Source: Bordetella parapertussis (GTDB lineage: Bacteria > Acidobacteriota > Terriglobia > Bryobacterales > Bryobacteraceae). Taken from it: a DNA stretch of 54,100 nt. Each line of letters opens with the position of its first letter. Positions within the stretch are counted from its first letter, which is position 1. Under the pieces are notes generated by a model, which did not search any database, was not told the DNA's origin, and worked only from the letters and a program-made list of their open reading frames with translations. The stretch is taken from positions 1 through 54,100 of the forward strand of contig CALQCC020000033.1 of the NCBI GenBank assembly GCA_943328975.2, in the 5' to 3' direction. The translations under genes were made by a program, and so were the position numbers. Below, piece after piece: positions 41,881 through 49,564 of the stretch.

Positions 41881-43281
41881 CTAAAACTGGAAGTAGATGA
41901 ACGGTACAGCCTTCTCCGTCACACCGATCAACTCCACCGATATCAGGATCGCGATCACCAGTGCCGCATACGCCCACGCGGAACCGCTCGGCAACCGCTC
42001 GATCCATTCCCAACGTTCTTCCGCAATCGCGATCAACAGCGCGAGGCCCACGAAGCAGAGCAGCCACAGCGGCACCAGTACGCCCGCCGAACTCCACGCA
42101 CCGGTGAACATTTCCTGGATTACATAGACGCTGTCACTGAGCGTCGCAGCGCGGAAGAACACCCAGCCGACGCACACCAGCGCAAACGTCACCAGCGCTC
42201 GCAGCGGATACAGGAGCGCTCCCGGCGTCGCCAAGAACGCTCTGCGCCCCGCGATGCGTTCCAGCCCCAGCAACGCCCCGTGGTAGCCGCCCCAGATGAT
42301 GAAGTTGAAGCTCGCACCGTGCCACAACCCGCCGAGCAGCATCGTCAGCATCAAGTTGCGATACGTCTTCCACGCGCCTCCGCGATTGCCGCCCAGCGGG
42401 ATATACAGGTAGTCGCGCAGCCATCGCGAGAGCGACACGTGCCAGCGATGCCAGAAGTCCGTGATGCTGAACGCCAGATACGGTCGCATGAAGTTCACCG
42501 GGAAGTGGAAGCCCAGCAGCAGCGCCATGCCGATGGCCATGTCGGTGTAGCCGGAGAAATCAAAGAAGATCTGCATGGCGAAAGAGAACACTCCGGACCA
42601 TGCGGCTGCGCCTCCCGGATGCGCCGCAAGATTCCCGAAGTACGTATCCGAGATCTGCGCAAATTGATCCGCGAAGACCATCTTCTTGCAGAGCCCGACC
42701 AGCATCCACAAAGCGCCGCGCAGCACCTCTTCCGAATCCGGTTTGCGCCAAGTGTAGAAGTCTTCGAAGAACTCCCCCGCGCGCACAATAGGACCTGCCA
42801 CCAACTGCGGGAAGAACGCAATGAACAACGCGTAGTCGACTAGATTGCGAATCGGCTTCTGCTCCCCGCGATACACATCGACAATGTAAGAGATGCTCTG
42901 GAACGTATGGAAACTGATCCCGATCGGCAGAATAATCTGCATCGTGAACGATGCCGGTTCGCTTCCCATCGCCTGCGCCAGCAGCGTCGCCAGAAAATTG
43001 AAGTACTTGAAGAATCCCAGAAACCCGAGGTTCACGGCCAAGCTCAAGATCAAAAACGTTTTGCGATAGCGAGGAGTCGTGAAGCGTTCCATCCACAGCG
43101 CGCAGCCGTAATCCACCAGCGTAATCGTCGCGAGCAACGGCAGAAACACAACGTTCCAACTCGCATAAAATACGTAGCTGGCCACCAGCAGTAGATACTT
43201 CCGAGCAGGGCGGGGAATCGCGTAGAACAGCGCCAACACTACAACGAAGAATGCAAAAAACTGCGCCGTGTTAAACAGCAT
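41881..43281 (-). CDS. MBOAT-family membrane O-acyltransferase (AlgI/DltB-like)
   Basis: 466 residues with about ten membrane segments. The family markers are the N-terminal FFVVVLALFYAIPRPARKYL, LPIGISFHTFQSISYIVDVYRG, WHRWHVSLSRWLRDYLYIPLGG, and the catalytic-histidine region LLGGLWHGASFNFIIWGGYH. AlgI-type proteins move acetyl groups across the membrane to exopolysaccharide. It overlaps the upstream SGNH-like gene by one base (TAATG), the usual pairing of acyl channel and periplasmic acetyl-transfer partner. The polysaccharide target is unknown, as no polymerase or synthase gene lies nearby. Confidence 0.93.
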   Translation of the reverse strand: MLFNTAQFFAFFVVVLALFYAIPRPARKYLLLVASYVFYASWNVVFLPLLATITLVDYGCALWMERFTTPRYRKTFLILSLAVNLGFLGFFKYFNFLATLLAQAMGSEPASFTMQIILPIGISFHTFQSISYIVDVYRGEQKPIRNLVDYALFIAFFPQLVAGPIVRAGEFFEDFYTWRKPDSEEVLRGALWMLVGLCKKMVFADQFAQISDTYFGNLAAHPGGAAAWSGVFSFAMQIFFDFSGYTDMAIGMALLLGFHFPVNFMRPYLAFSITDFWHRWHVSLSRWLRDYLYIPLGGNRGGAWKTYRNLMLTMLLGGLWHGASFNFIIWGGYHGALLGLERIAGRRAFLATPGALLYPLRALVTFALVCVGWVFFRAATLSDSVYVIQEMFTGAWSSAGVLVPLWLLCFVGLALLIAIAEERWEWIERLPSGSAWAYAALVIAILISVELIGVTEKAVPFIYFQF

Positions 43282-44360
43282 TAGCGCGCAGGCCCCAAGA
43301 CATCCCGCATCGTACGCGCCAGGATTTCAGTGAACCGGTCCAGCCCCAGTTGATTCATATGGACCTCATCATGGAATTTCTCCGGCGTCTCCAACTCATC
43401 GAACAAATGTTCCGGCAGCAGCGTAACGTTCGGCTCCCTCTCCAATTCATGCAACGACGATTGCGGATTGGTCGGCGGCATGTCCGGACGAATCCAGGCC
43501 GCGCGCGGCAATCGCAAGAACACCAGCTTTGTTTTCGACCCGCGATAGTGATCCCGAATCCGTCCCAGCCAATATTTCATGTAGGCGGAACGGCGTCCGG
43601 TCTGCGCAGGCAGTGGGTCAACGAGCCGGTTCTTCAACGCAGCTTCCATCCCGGCAGGAGTTCCCTGCGGGACCGTGATCTTGCGGTTCTCCCAGTCCAC
43701 CGTCAGTCCCGTGAGCGTCTTTTCGTCTGCCCGGAAATCGTAAAACCAAATGTGGGAATCGCGCCAGCTCAGTCGCACGCTTCGGATGCGGTCGATCGGC
43801 GCCATCAAGAAATCCTGCACGTCACGCTTGTAGACCAAGCCCTTGAATGCGATGCCGCTAGCCGCTCGCCACTGCCGTTGGGGATCGTGATATGACTGAC
43901 TGAACTCGGGAAGATCGCTCAGCCGCAATTGATGGATGACGTAGTTCAGATCCGATTCGCGCTCGGCGTAGTCCTCGAGGCTCTCATCATCGTTGTAGCT
44001 CTCGACACCGATCACAATCGCACGATATTGATTCGCGTCCGGATCCGCCGCGCGCAGCATGTAATACCAGCAGCGCGGCGTCGTGCCCGCCACCGCGATG
44101 GTGCCGAACGTGTAGCCTGTCTCCGGTGTCATCTTGTTGGCTGTCTTGGCCACCAACGCCATACGTGAATCGCCGATGCCGAGGATTTGATTCGGGCCGT
44201 CCTTGGTCCGGCTGCGCTCGTGGAACAGCACCGTCTCGACGTAACCCGTCGACGACGACGTGTTCACCCAGTAGGGATAGAGCCGCGTGTGGAATGCGAG
44301 CAGGTCCAGCGCCGCGAAGCCAAGCAGGCTCGCGATGAGGACAAAGAAAGCACGTTTCAC
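43281..44360 (-). CDS. SGNH-hydrolase-like partner of the MBOAT acyltransferase
   Basis: 359 residues with a single N-terminal membrane anchor or signal (FFVLIASLLGFAALDLLAF). The SGNH block I is ILGIGDSRMAL (D64, S65), and the C-terminal DxxH is FHDEVHMNQLG (D331, H334), so the serine-histidine-aspartate triad is plausible. Such proteins (AlgJ/AlgX, DltD or WssI-like) accept acyl groups from the MBOAT protein and transfer them to the glycan in the periplasm. Sequence between the motifs does not match a named family I know. Translationally coupled to the downstream MBOAT gene. Confidence 0.8.
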   Translation of the reverse strand: MKRAFFVLIASLLGFAALDLLAFHTRLYPYWVNTSSSTGYVETVLFHERSRTKDGPNQILGIGDSRMALVAKTANKMTPETGYTFGTIAVAGTTPRCWYYMLRAADPDANQYRAIVIGVESYNDDESLEDYAERESDLNYVIHQLRLSDLPEFSQSYHDPQRQWRAASGIAFKGLVYKRDVQDFLMAPIDRIRSVRLSWRDSHIWFYDFRADEKTLTGLTVDWENRKITVPQGTPAGMEAALKNRLVDPLPAQTGRRSAYMKYWLGRIRDHYRGSKTKLVFLRLPRAAWIRPDMPPTNPQSSLHELEREPNVTLLPEHLFDELETPEKFHDEVHMNQLGLDRFTEILARTMRDVLGPAR

Positions 44361-44365
44361 AGAAA

Positions 44366-45052
44366 CTAGTCTACGACGACAGTATTCAAAACGATGCGGC
44401 CGTCCCGCATGGTCACCGTCCGGTCCGCGAATGCAGCGGCCTCGGGGTTGTGGGTGATCATGAGGATCGTCTGCCCCAAGCGTTTGTTCAAGTCGCGCAG
44501 GATGCCGAGCACAGCAGTTGAATTTTCCGTATCCAGGTTGCCCGTCGGCTCATCGGCCAACAACAGAGCAGGACGATTGACTAGCGCCCGAGCAATCGCG
44601 ATACGCTGCTGCTCACCGCCCGAAAGCGCGCGCGGCTTGTGATCCAAACGCTCAGAGATCCCCAGCAATCGCAGCAATTCCAGGAACTGCGCATCCCAGG
44701 CTCCGCTGTTGCCCGCGATGTCCCGCGCGATTTCGATGTTGTCGCGCGCTGTCAAAGTGGGCAGCAAATTGTACTTCTGGAAAATGAAGCCGACCGCTTT
44801 CTTGCGCAGTTCGGTGCGGCCCGCGTCGTTCAGTTTCGCCAGATCCTGTCCGTTAATGGACACTGTGCCCGAGGACGGCGGAGCCAGGCCGCCCAAAATA
44901 TTGAACAGCGTCGATTTGCCCGATCCGCTGGGTCCCACGATGGCCACAAACTCGCCGCGTTCGATTTTCAAGTCGACACCACGCAGCGCGTGAACGTCCA
45001 CTTCGCCAATACGGAACGTCTTGGTCAGCCCGCGAACTTCGATCTCAGTCAT
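44366..45052 (-). CDS. ABC transporter ATP-binding protein, LolD/MacB type
   Basis: 228 residues from ATG 45052, the natural start (MTEIEVRGLTKTFRIGEVDV). Walker A GPSGSGKST, Q-loop FIFQKYNLLPTLTARDN, signature LSGGEQQRIAIARAL and Walker B LLLADEPTGNLDTEN are all intact. With the FtsX-like permease encoded just upstream (8-base overlap) it forms a type VII (MacB/LolCDE) mechanotransmitter, which extracts lipoproteins or expels small molecules from the inner membrane rather than importing. The substrate is unknown. Confidence 0.93.
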   Translation of the reverse strand: MTEIEVRGLTKTFRIGEVDVHALRGVDLKIERGEFVAIVGPSGSGKSTLFNILGGLAPPSSGTVSINGQDLAKLNDAGRTELRKKAVGFIFQKYNLLPTLTARDNIEIARDIAGNSGAWDAQFLELLRLLGISERLDHKPRALSGGEQQRIAIARALVNRPALLLADEPTGNLDTENSTAVLGILRDLNKRLGQTILMITHNPEAAAFADRTVTMRDGRIVLNTVVVD

Positions 45053-46130
45053 ACGCGAGCGCCTCAATCGCATCCTGCCGCGCGGCCTTCAAGCCCGGGT
45101 AAATCGCGCCCACCAGTGAGCCGCCCAAAGCGATGATCGTCACCCATGGATACCAGTCCGGCACAATCAACTGGGGAATATTCGGAGCCACCTTCGCCAT
45201 CAGTGCGCTAACGCCATAGGTCAGGCCGATGCCCAGCACCGTCCCCGCGATCGCCAGCACGATCGTTTCCCGGAACAGGATTCCCAGGATGTAGCCCGGC
45301 GAAGCGCCCATGGCTTTCAGAATGCCGATTTCGCGAGTGCGTTCCAGCACCGCCATGTACATCGAAAGGAACACCACCAGGAAGCCCACGATGGCCGAAA
45401 TCGCGATCACGATGTTGGTAAAGGGCAACAGGTACGGAACGCTATCGACGGTGAACAGGGCCAGGAACTCTTCCATGCTGTAGATCTTGTAATCTTGCAG
45501 CTTTGCCTGCAGGCCCGCAATCACGGCCGGGATATTCTTCTGATCGTCCACTTTTACGTACACCATGGAGATTTTGTTCACTTCTCCAAAGATGTCTTGC
45601 AAGCTAGCGATATCCGCAAAGGTTGCGGACAGTTTGCCTTCTTCGACGATGCCGGAGATGGTCCAGTGATGCCCGAAGTCGAACATCTTACCCGGTGCAA
45701 GTTTCCTGCGCGCGGCGAACACGCGGTCCACCACCATGTCATCGGTATGCTCGAACCTCTTGCCGTCCACCAACGTGAGACCGCCGCTCATCTTGCTGAA
45801 TTCATCCCAGTGAATGCCAGTGATCGAATCGAAGTTGCTGATGGGATGGACCAGCGCGCCGGTCGCAATCTGCACGTGTTCCATGCCGCTCACCAGTTCC
45901 ACGATCTTTTCGTTCATGTTGCTCGAAAAGCTGAGGACGTTGGAATCGGGCGGGCGGATGATGATGTCGGCGCCGGTACCCTTGGCGCGACGCTGCATAT
46001 TCCCAAGGACGCCGCGGCTCACGCCGACCAGCGTTAGGATCATCGTCACCTGGGCGCCGATCAGCACCATGCTGAGCAGCGTCCGCACGGGACGATGTTT
46101 AAGGTTTTCGAATACGAGTCGGTGGATCAA
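45045..46130 (-). CDS. ABC transporter permease, FtsX/MacB type
   Basis: 361 residues from TTG 46130 (IHRLVFENLKHRPVRTLLSM, the usual family N-terminus); an ATG at 46157 would add nine residues and overlap rsmE by 23 bases. One transmembrane segment near the N-terminus, a periplasmic domain of about 200 residues (GTGADIIIRPPDSNVLSFSS, GIHWDEFSKMSGGLTLVDGK), then three segments, with the FtsX signature RTREIGILKAMGASPGYILG at about 280-300 and a final IYPGLKAARQDAIEALAYD. Partner of the ATPase encoded downstream. Confidence 0.9.
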   Translation of the reverse strand: MIHRLVFENLKHRPVRTLLSMVLIGAQVTMILTLVGVSRGVLGNMQRRAKGTGADIIIRPPDSNVLSFSSNMNEKIVELVSGMEHVQIATGALVHPISNFDSITGIHWDEFSKMSGGLTLVDGKRFEHTDDMVVDRVFAARRKLAPGKMFDFGHHWTISGIVEEGKLSATFADIASLQDIFGEVNKISMVYVKVDDQKNIPAVIAGLQAKLQDYKIYSMEEFLALFTVDSVPYLLPFTNIVIAISAIVGFLVVFLSMYMAVLERTREIGILKAMGASPGYILGILFRETIVLAIAGTVLGIGLTYGVSALMAKVAPNIPQLIVPDWYPWVTIIALGGSLVGAIYPGLKAARQDAIEALAYD

Positions 46131-46134
46131 TTTT

Positions 46135-46857
46135 TTAGTGTACCAGCCATGCCGCACTTACAACAGATATCGATGCCATGGCCGCGGTCTCCGCGCGCAA
46201 AATCAGCGGGCCCATCGTGACCCGTGTCCATCCTGCCGCGACGAACGCGGCCCGCTCCGCATCCGTCCAACCGCCCTCCGGCCCCACCAATAGCGCTACC
46301 GAGTCTTCCGGAGTCTTCACTGCTGGTAGCGCAGACAGTAGGCTCGGTCCGCCCGGTTCCTCATCCAATACGTAACGATAGGCCGCTGGACGCGCCAGCA
46401 CTTGGGCGAAGGACATCGTGTCCACAACCTCAGGCAAGAACGCCCGCCGCGATTGTTGACTCGCTTCCATCACGATCCGCCGCCAGCGCTCAATGCGCTT
46501 CTCCGCCGCCCGGTCGAGCCCTCGCTCGGTTCGAGTCGCGATCACCGGCACAATCTCGGACGCGCCCAACTCAGTCGCCTTTTCGATCATCCACTCGAAA
46601 TGGTCGAACTTGATGAGCGCCGCGCACAGCGTCACTCGCACGCGCTCGGGTTCGGGCGGTAGCTTTTCCAGCGTCCGGAAAGTCACATCCCCTTTGTGCG
46701 CCGTCTCAATCTCCGCCAAGTAAACGTTGCGATTGTCGGAGATCTCGTACCGCTGTCCCACCTCGACCCGCAGCACCTTTGTCAGATGCCGCGCGTCATC
46801 GCCTTCGATGTGCGCCTGACCGTTCCGAACTTCGTCTACAAAAAATCGTCGCCGCAT
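46135..46857 (-). CDS. rsmE: 16S rRNA (uracil-1498-N3)-methyltransferase RsmE
   Basis: 240 residues from ATG 46857; a start at 46887 would run into ruvA. An N-terminal PUA-like domain (RRFFVDEVRNGQAHIEGDDA, HLTKVLRVEVGQRY) leads to a SPOUT methyltransferase domain with the AdoMet knot ALLVGPEGGWTDAERAAF and MGPLILRAETAAMASISV. It methylates U1498 of 16S rRNA at the decoding region. The gene overlaps nothing, but its start lies only 18 bases from the divergent ruvA start. Confidence 0.93.
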   Translation of the reverse strand: MRRRFFVDEVRNGQAHIEGDDARHLTKVLRVEVGQRYEISDNRNVYLAEIETAHKGDVTFRTLEKLPPEPERVRVTLCAALIKFDHFEWMIEKATELGASEIVPVIATRTERGLDRAAEKRIERWRRIVMEASQQSRRAFLPEVVDTMSFAQVLARPAAYRYVLDEEPGGPSLLSALPAVKTPEDSVALLVGPEGGWTDAERAAFVAAGWTRVTMGPLILRAETAAMASISVVSAAWLVH

Positions 46858-46861
46858 TCCG

Positions 46862-46868
46862 TATCCTA
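46862..46868. promoter_or_regulatory. Shared, overlapping -10 boxes of rsmE and ruvA
   Basis: TATCCTA reads as a -10 box on both strands: TATCCT (46862-46867) ends 8 bases before the ruvA ATG, and its complement TAGGAT (46868-46863) ends 5 bases before the rsmE ATG. Neither gene has a Shine-Dalgarno sequence. Canonical -35 boxes are not visible. It is a candidate symmetrical bidirectional promoter giving leaderless mRNAs. Confidence 0.4.
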
Positions 46869-46875
46869 GAGATTC

Positions 46876-47472
46876 ATGATCGCTCATCTGCGTGGAACAC
46901 TTCTAGAGAAACACCCGAACGTCCTGGTGGTGGACGTCGGAGGTGTCGGTTACGAAGTGACGATCCCCGTGTCCGCGTTTTCATCTCTGCCCGACGCTGG
47001 CTCGGAAGTTCGCTTACACATCCACACCCACGTCCGCGAAGATGCGCTGGTGCTGTTTGGCTTCGTCTCTCCCGCCGACAAAGCGCTGTTCGAGAAACTG
47101 ATCACGGTCAGCGGTGTTGGACCCAAGCTCGCCATCACCACGCTCGGCGGACTCACCGCCCCCGATCTTGCCGCAGCGATCAAAGCCGGTTCACTCGAAA
47201 TCCTCACACGCATCCCCGGCGTCGGCAAGAAGACCGCTGAACGCCTTGTCCTGGAACTGCGTGACAAACTCGATTTGATTCCCGGCGCCGCGAAATCCGC
47301 AATCCCCACAAAGAGCGCGTTCAACGAAACCGAAGAAGACGTCATCTCCGCGCTCTCCAACTTCGGAGCCACCCGAGCCGCAGCCGAAGCCGCGCTCGTC
47401 AAGGCCCGCTCCACAACCGACTCCAACGAATTCGATGCCCTCTTCCGCCGCGCACTCAAGCTCGTCCGTTAA
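46876..47472 (+). CDS. ruvA: Holliday junction branch migration protein RuvA
   Basis: 198 residues, normal length. The N-terminal OB fold (MIAHLRGTLLEKHPNVLVV, VDVGGVGYEVTIPVSAF) is followed by two helix-hairpin-helix DNA-binding elements (LITVSGVGPKLAITTLGG and LTRIPGVGKKTAERLVLEL) and a short C-terminal domain that contacts RuvB (ISALSNFGATRAAAEAAL). RuvA grips four-way junctions for the RuvB motor. ruvB and ruvC are not adjacent. lexA follows after 41 bases, which suggests a DNA-repair grouping. Confidence 0.96.
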   Translation: MIAHLRGTLLEKHPNVLVVDVGGVGYEVTIPVSAFSSLPDAGSEVRLHIHTHVREDALVLFGFVSPADKALFEKLITVSGVGPKLAITTLGGLTAPDLAAAIKAGSLEILTRIPGVGKKTAERLVLELRDKLDLIPGAAKSAIPTKSAFNETEEDVISALSNFGATRAAAEAALVKARSTTDSNEFDALFRRALKLVR

Positions 47473-47477
47473 GGCTG

Positions 47478-47506
47478 TTGAAATTCTCTCTTTCTTCGCC
47501 TATACT
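47478..47506 (+). promoter_or_regulatory. lexA: Near-consensus promoter of lexA giving a leaderless mRNA
   Basis: TTGAAA (47478-47483) and TATACT (47501-47506) are separated by exactly 17 bases. Only 7 bases (GGTCCGC) separate the -10 box from ATG 47514, so transcription should start at or within a base or two of the A of the start codon. No dyad resembling a known LexA operator was recognised. Confidence 0.78.
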
Positions 47507-47513
47507 GGTCCGC

Positions 47514-48140
47514 ATGGCACTCACCAAACGTCAGAAGGACTTTCTAAACTTCTTGTCCGACTTTTTGGAGAAGCAGGGCTACAGCCCCAGCTACGAAGAG
47601 ATCGCCGAAGGCATGAGCCTGGCCTCACTCGCGACCGTGCACAAGCACATCCTTGCACTGGAGTCCAAGCAATACCTCAAGCGTGGCTTTAACCAGAGTC
47701 GCTCTCTGGAGATCGCTCCTAAGTACTACGCCGAGCAGCGTCAGCACCACAGCGCGACCCCATCGATGGAGATCCCGCTACTAGGCAAGATCGCTGCCGG
47801 CTTGCCCGTGGAATCCGCGACTGGTCACGACACCGTGAACTTCGCCGACTTCACCGGCGATCCGAATACATACGCATTACAGGTGCGCGGCGAGTCGATG
47901 GTAGAAGATCACATCTGCGACGGCGACTTCGTTTTGATCGAACGCGCCGAGACCTGCCGCGACGGCGATATCGTAGTGGCCTTGGTCAACGGTTCCGAAT
48001 CCACCCTGAAACGCTTCTACCGCGAGCCCGGCGATCGAGTCCGTCTGCAGCCCGCCAATTCGAGCATGCAGCCCATCTACGTCCCCGGCGCCTCGGTGGC
48101 AGTGCAAGGCAAAGTCTTAGCCGTCCTCCGCAAGTACTAG
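47514..48140 (+). CDS. lexA: LexA repressor
   Basis: 208 residues from ATG 47514, the standard start (ALTKRQKDFLNFLSDFLEKQ); a reading from TTG 47478 would begin in the promoter's -35 box and is rejected. The winged helix-turn-helix is at about 1-70 (SPSYEEIAEGMSLASLATVH). The self-cleavage site is Ala95-Gly96 in LGKIAAGLPVE, and the serine-lysine dyad is S128 (VRGESMVED) and K166 (ESTLKRF). It represses SOS genes until RecA filaments trigger cleavage. The adjacent ruvA is a typical SOS-controlled partner, though the operator was not recognised. Confidence 0.96.
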   Translation: MALTKRQKDFLNFLSDFLEKQGYSPSYEEIAEGMSLASLATVHKHILALESKQYLKRGFNQSRSLEIAPKYYAEQRQHHSATPSMEIPLLGKIAAGLPVESATGHDTVNFADFTGDPNTYALQVRGESMVEDHICDGDFVLIERAETCRDGDIVVALVNGSESTLKRFYREPGDRVRLQPANSSMQPIYVPGASVAVQGKVLAVLRKY

Positions 48141-48143
48141 TCG

Positions 48144-48177
48144 TTAATTGGTGTCAGACACCTCAAATCCCAATTAA
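48144..48177. repeat. Left REP-like inverted repeat of the RAYT unit
   Basis: TTAATTGG, then GTGTC-A-GACAC, then a CTCAAATC spacer and CCAATTAA. The core GGTGTCAGACACC (48150-48162) is a palindrome, and the outer TTAATTGG/CCAATTAA make a second stem, so the whole can fold as a hairpin. It is the reverse complement of the right-hand repeat with about two differences. Confidence 0.82.
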
Positions 48178-48215
48178 CCGTGAGAGGCCTAGGCGGGCCG
48201 GAGCACTTGGTCAAT

Positions 48216-48902
48216 ATGCCTCGACCGCGCCGATTTGTCATCCCTGGACTTCCCCACCATGTCACTCAACGGGGCAACTATCGCCAGCAGACGTTTTTTC
48301 AAGATGCGGATTATCTGCTCTACCTCCGTCTCCTGCGCCAGTTTTCCCGTCAGTTAGGTGTGACCATCCAGGCCTATTGCCTGATGCCCAATCATGTCCA
48401 CCTAATTCTCACGCCACAGCACGAGGATTCCGTGCCGCAGATGCTACAGCGTCTGCATTCCGCCTACGCACGCGACCTTCACCTCCATCACGAGCGTGCG
48501 GGCCATCTCTGGCAAGGTCGGTACTACTCGACTCCGATGGACGACGTCCATTTCTGGAACGCGATGGTATATGTGGAACAGAATCCGCAGCGGGCCAGGT
48601 TAGTGCAGCGATCGTGGGATTGGCGCTGGTCCAGCGCCGCTGCTCACATACGCGGACAAGACGATGGTCTCCTGGACCTATCGGATTGGCGTCTCCGCTA
48701 CACCTCGCAGACTTGGAAGCAATCACTGGAACTAGGGCTGGGCGATTCTAACTGGATCGAACGAATTCGCGACGCCACGGGCAAAGGGTGGCCACTGGGG
48801 TCAGACAGTTTTCTGGAAGGGTTGCAACAAAGCCTCGGGCGTCCCTCGCGGCCCAGATCCCCTGGCCGGAAATTGGGATTTAAGGTGTCTGACACCATTT
48901 AA
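48216..48902 (+). CDS. REP-associated tyrosine transposase, Y1/HUH family
   Basis: 228 residues from ATG 48216 (MPRPRRFVIPGLPHHVTQRG, a typical RAYT start). The HUH motif is H60-V-H62 in YCLMPNHVHLILTP and the catalytic tyrosine is Y119 in WNAMVYVEQNPQRARL, as in the TnpA/REP family. HxH binds the metal, and the tyrosine attacks single-stranded DNA at the foot of REP hairpins. The C-terminal tail (LGRPSRPRSPGRKLG) is basic. The stop codon lies at the edge of the right-hand repeat, so the last residues (KVSDTI) are encoded by the repeat itself. Confidence 0.9.
   Translation: MPRPRRFVIPGLPHHVTQRGNYRQQTFFQDADYLLYLRLLRQFSRQLGVTIQAYCLMPNHVHLILTPQHEDSVPQMLQRLHSAYARDLHLHHERAGHLWQGRYYSTPMDDVHFWNAMVYVEQNPQRARLVQRSWDWRWSSAAAHIRGQDDGLLDLSDWRLRYTSQTWKQSLELGLGDSNWIERIRDATGKGWPLGSDSFLEGLQQSLGRPSRPRSPGRKLGFKVSDTI
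48871..48900. repeat. Right REP-like inverted repeat of the RAYT unit
   Basis: AATTGGGATTTAA, then GGTGTC-T-GACACC (48884-48896), then ATTT. It is the inverted counterpart of 48144-48177 (the left repeat reversed reads AATTGGGATTTGA, then the same palindrome). The near identity over about 28 bases marks the two ends of the unit. Confidence 0.82.
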
Positions 48903-48922
48903 ACCATTTAAACCCATTTAAA
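48895..48922. repeat. Three CCATTTAAA repeats
   Basis: CCATTTAAA begins at 48895, 48904 and 48914, the last after one extra C. The RAYT stop (48900-48902) and the ydcF stop (48918-48920, minus strand) both lie inside this short tandem array. Confidence 0.85.
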
Positions 48923-49526
48923 CCGGGATCCCGATCCGCCACAGCCCATACGCGATCGCTTGCCGCATATACACCCAGTATCCCCTCCATCCCCGTTCGT
49001 CCGGACGCCGCTCCTCTGGCCGCGGCGACCCGTACACCGTAATCCCGCGATTCTCCAACATCTTCTTCACTCGGAAAATATGATACCCGTCGCTCACCAC
49101 GATGCACGATTTCAAACCGAACCGCCGCATGATCTCCGCCGCCGCCACGATGCTGTGGACCGTACTCTCGCCTTCCGATTCCACCAGAATCGCCTCCGAC
49201 GGCACCCCATGCCGGCTCAGGTAGTTATGCGCCACCTCGCCCTCGGTAAACGTGGGATCGCCCCCCGCGCCGCCCGTCGTCAAAATCCTCGGAGCCAGAC
49301 CCTTCAGGTACAAATACAGCGCATGATTCAGCCGAGCTTCCAGCACCGGCGACGGCCTGCCGCTATACTCCGCAGCCCCCAAAACAATGATGATGTCCGC
49401 CGCCGTCGCCTCGTCCACCTTCGACTGCGCTGTGATCTGACGCGTCACCGACTCGATCTTGCTCACCGCCCAAGCGGCCGTGAGGATCGAAAAAAACAGT
49501 GCCGTAATAGGGATAGCGCGCTTCAT
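48918..49526 (-). CDS. YdcF/DUF218-family envelope protein
   Basis: 202 residues. An N-terminal signal or anchor (ITALFFSILTAAWAV) is followed by DIIIVLGAAEYSGRPSPVL, ARLNHALYLYLKGLAPRIL, TTGGAGGDPTFTEGEVAHN, VESEGESTVHSIVAAAEI and IVVSDGYHIFRVKKML. This series is the DUF218 signature seen in YdcF, SanA and ElyC, envelope proteins implicated in wall or enterobacterial-antigen homeostasis; the molecular activity remains unsettled. The start is divergent from the SpoU gene. Confidence 0.9.
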   Translation of the reverse strand: MKRAIPITALFFSILTAAWAVSKIESVTRQITAQSKVDEATAADIIIVLGAAEYSGRPSPVLEARLNHALYLYLKGLAPRILTTGGAGGDPTFTEGEVAHNYLSRHGVPSEAILVESEGESTVHSIVAAAEIMRRFGLKSCIVVSDGYHIFRVKKMLENRGITVYGSPRPEERRPDERGWRGYWVYMRQAIAYGLWRIGIPV

Positions 49527-49564
49527 GCGTTATGCTGGGCGTTCAGAATCATTGTAAACCTCCT

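Larger units (their letters stand above)
48144..48900 (+). mobile_element. REP-associated tyrosine transposase (RAYT) unit
   Basis: A single Y1 transposase gene bracketed by inverted GGTGTC(A/T)GACACC repeats. Such units are usually single-copy domesticated genes that act on short REP sequences in the same genome rather than autonomous insertion sequences. It sits in the intergenic space between lexA and ydcF and does not break either gene; it lacks terminal target-site duplications I can recognise. Confidence 0.78.

Noticed and set aside
47478-47513. lexA starting at TTG 47478
   Set aside because: That TTG is the first half of the TTGAAA -35 box, and the extra 12 residues do not belong to LexA.
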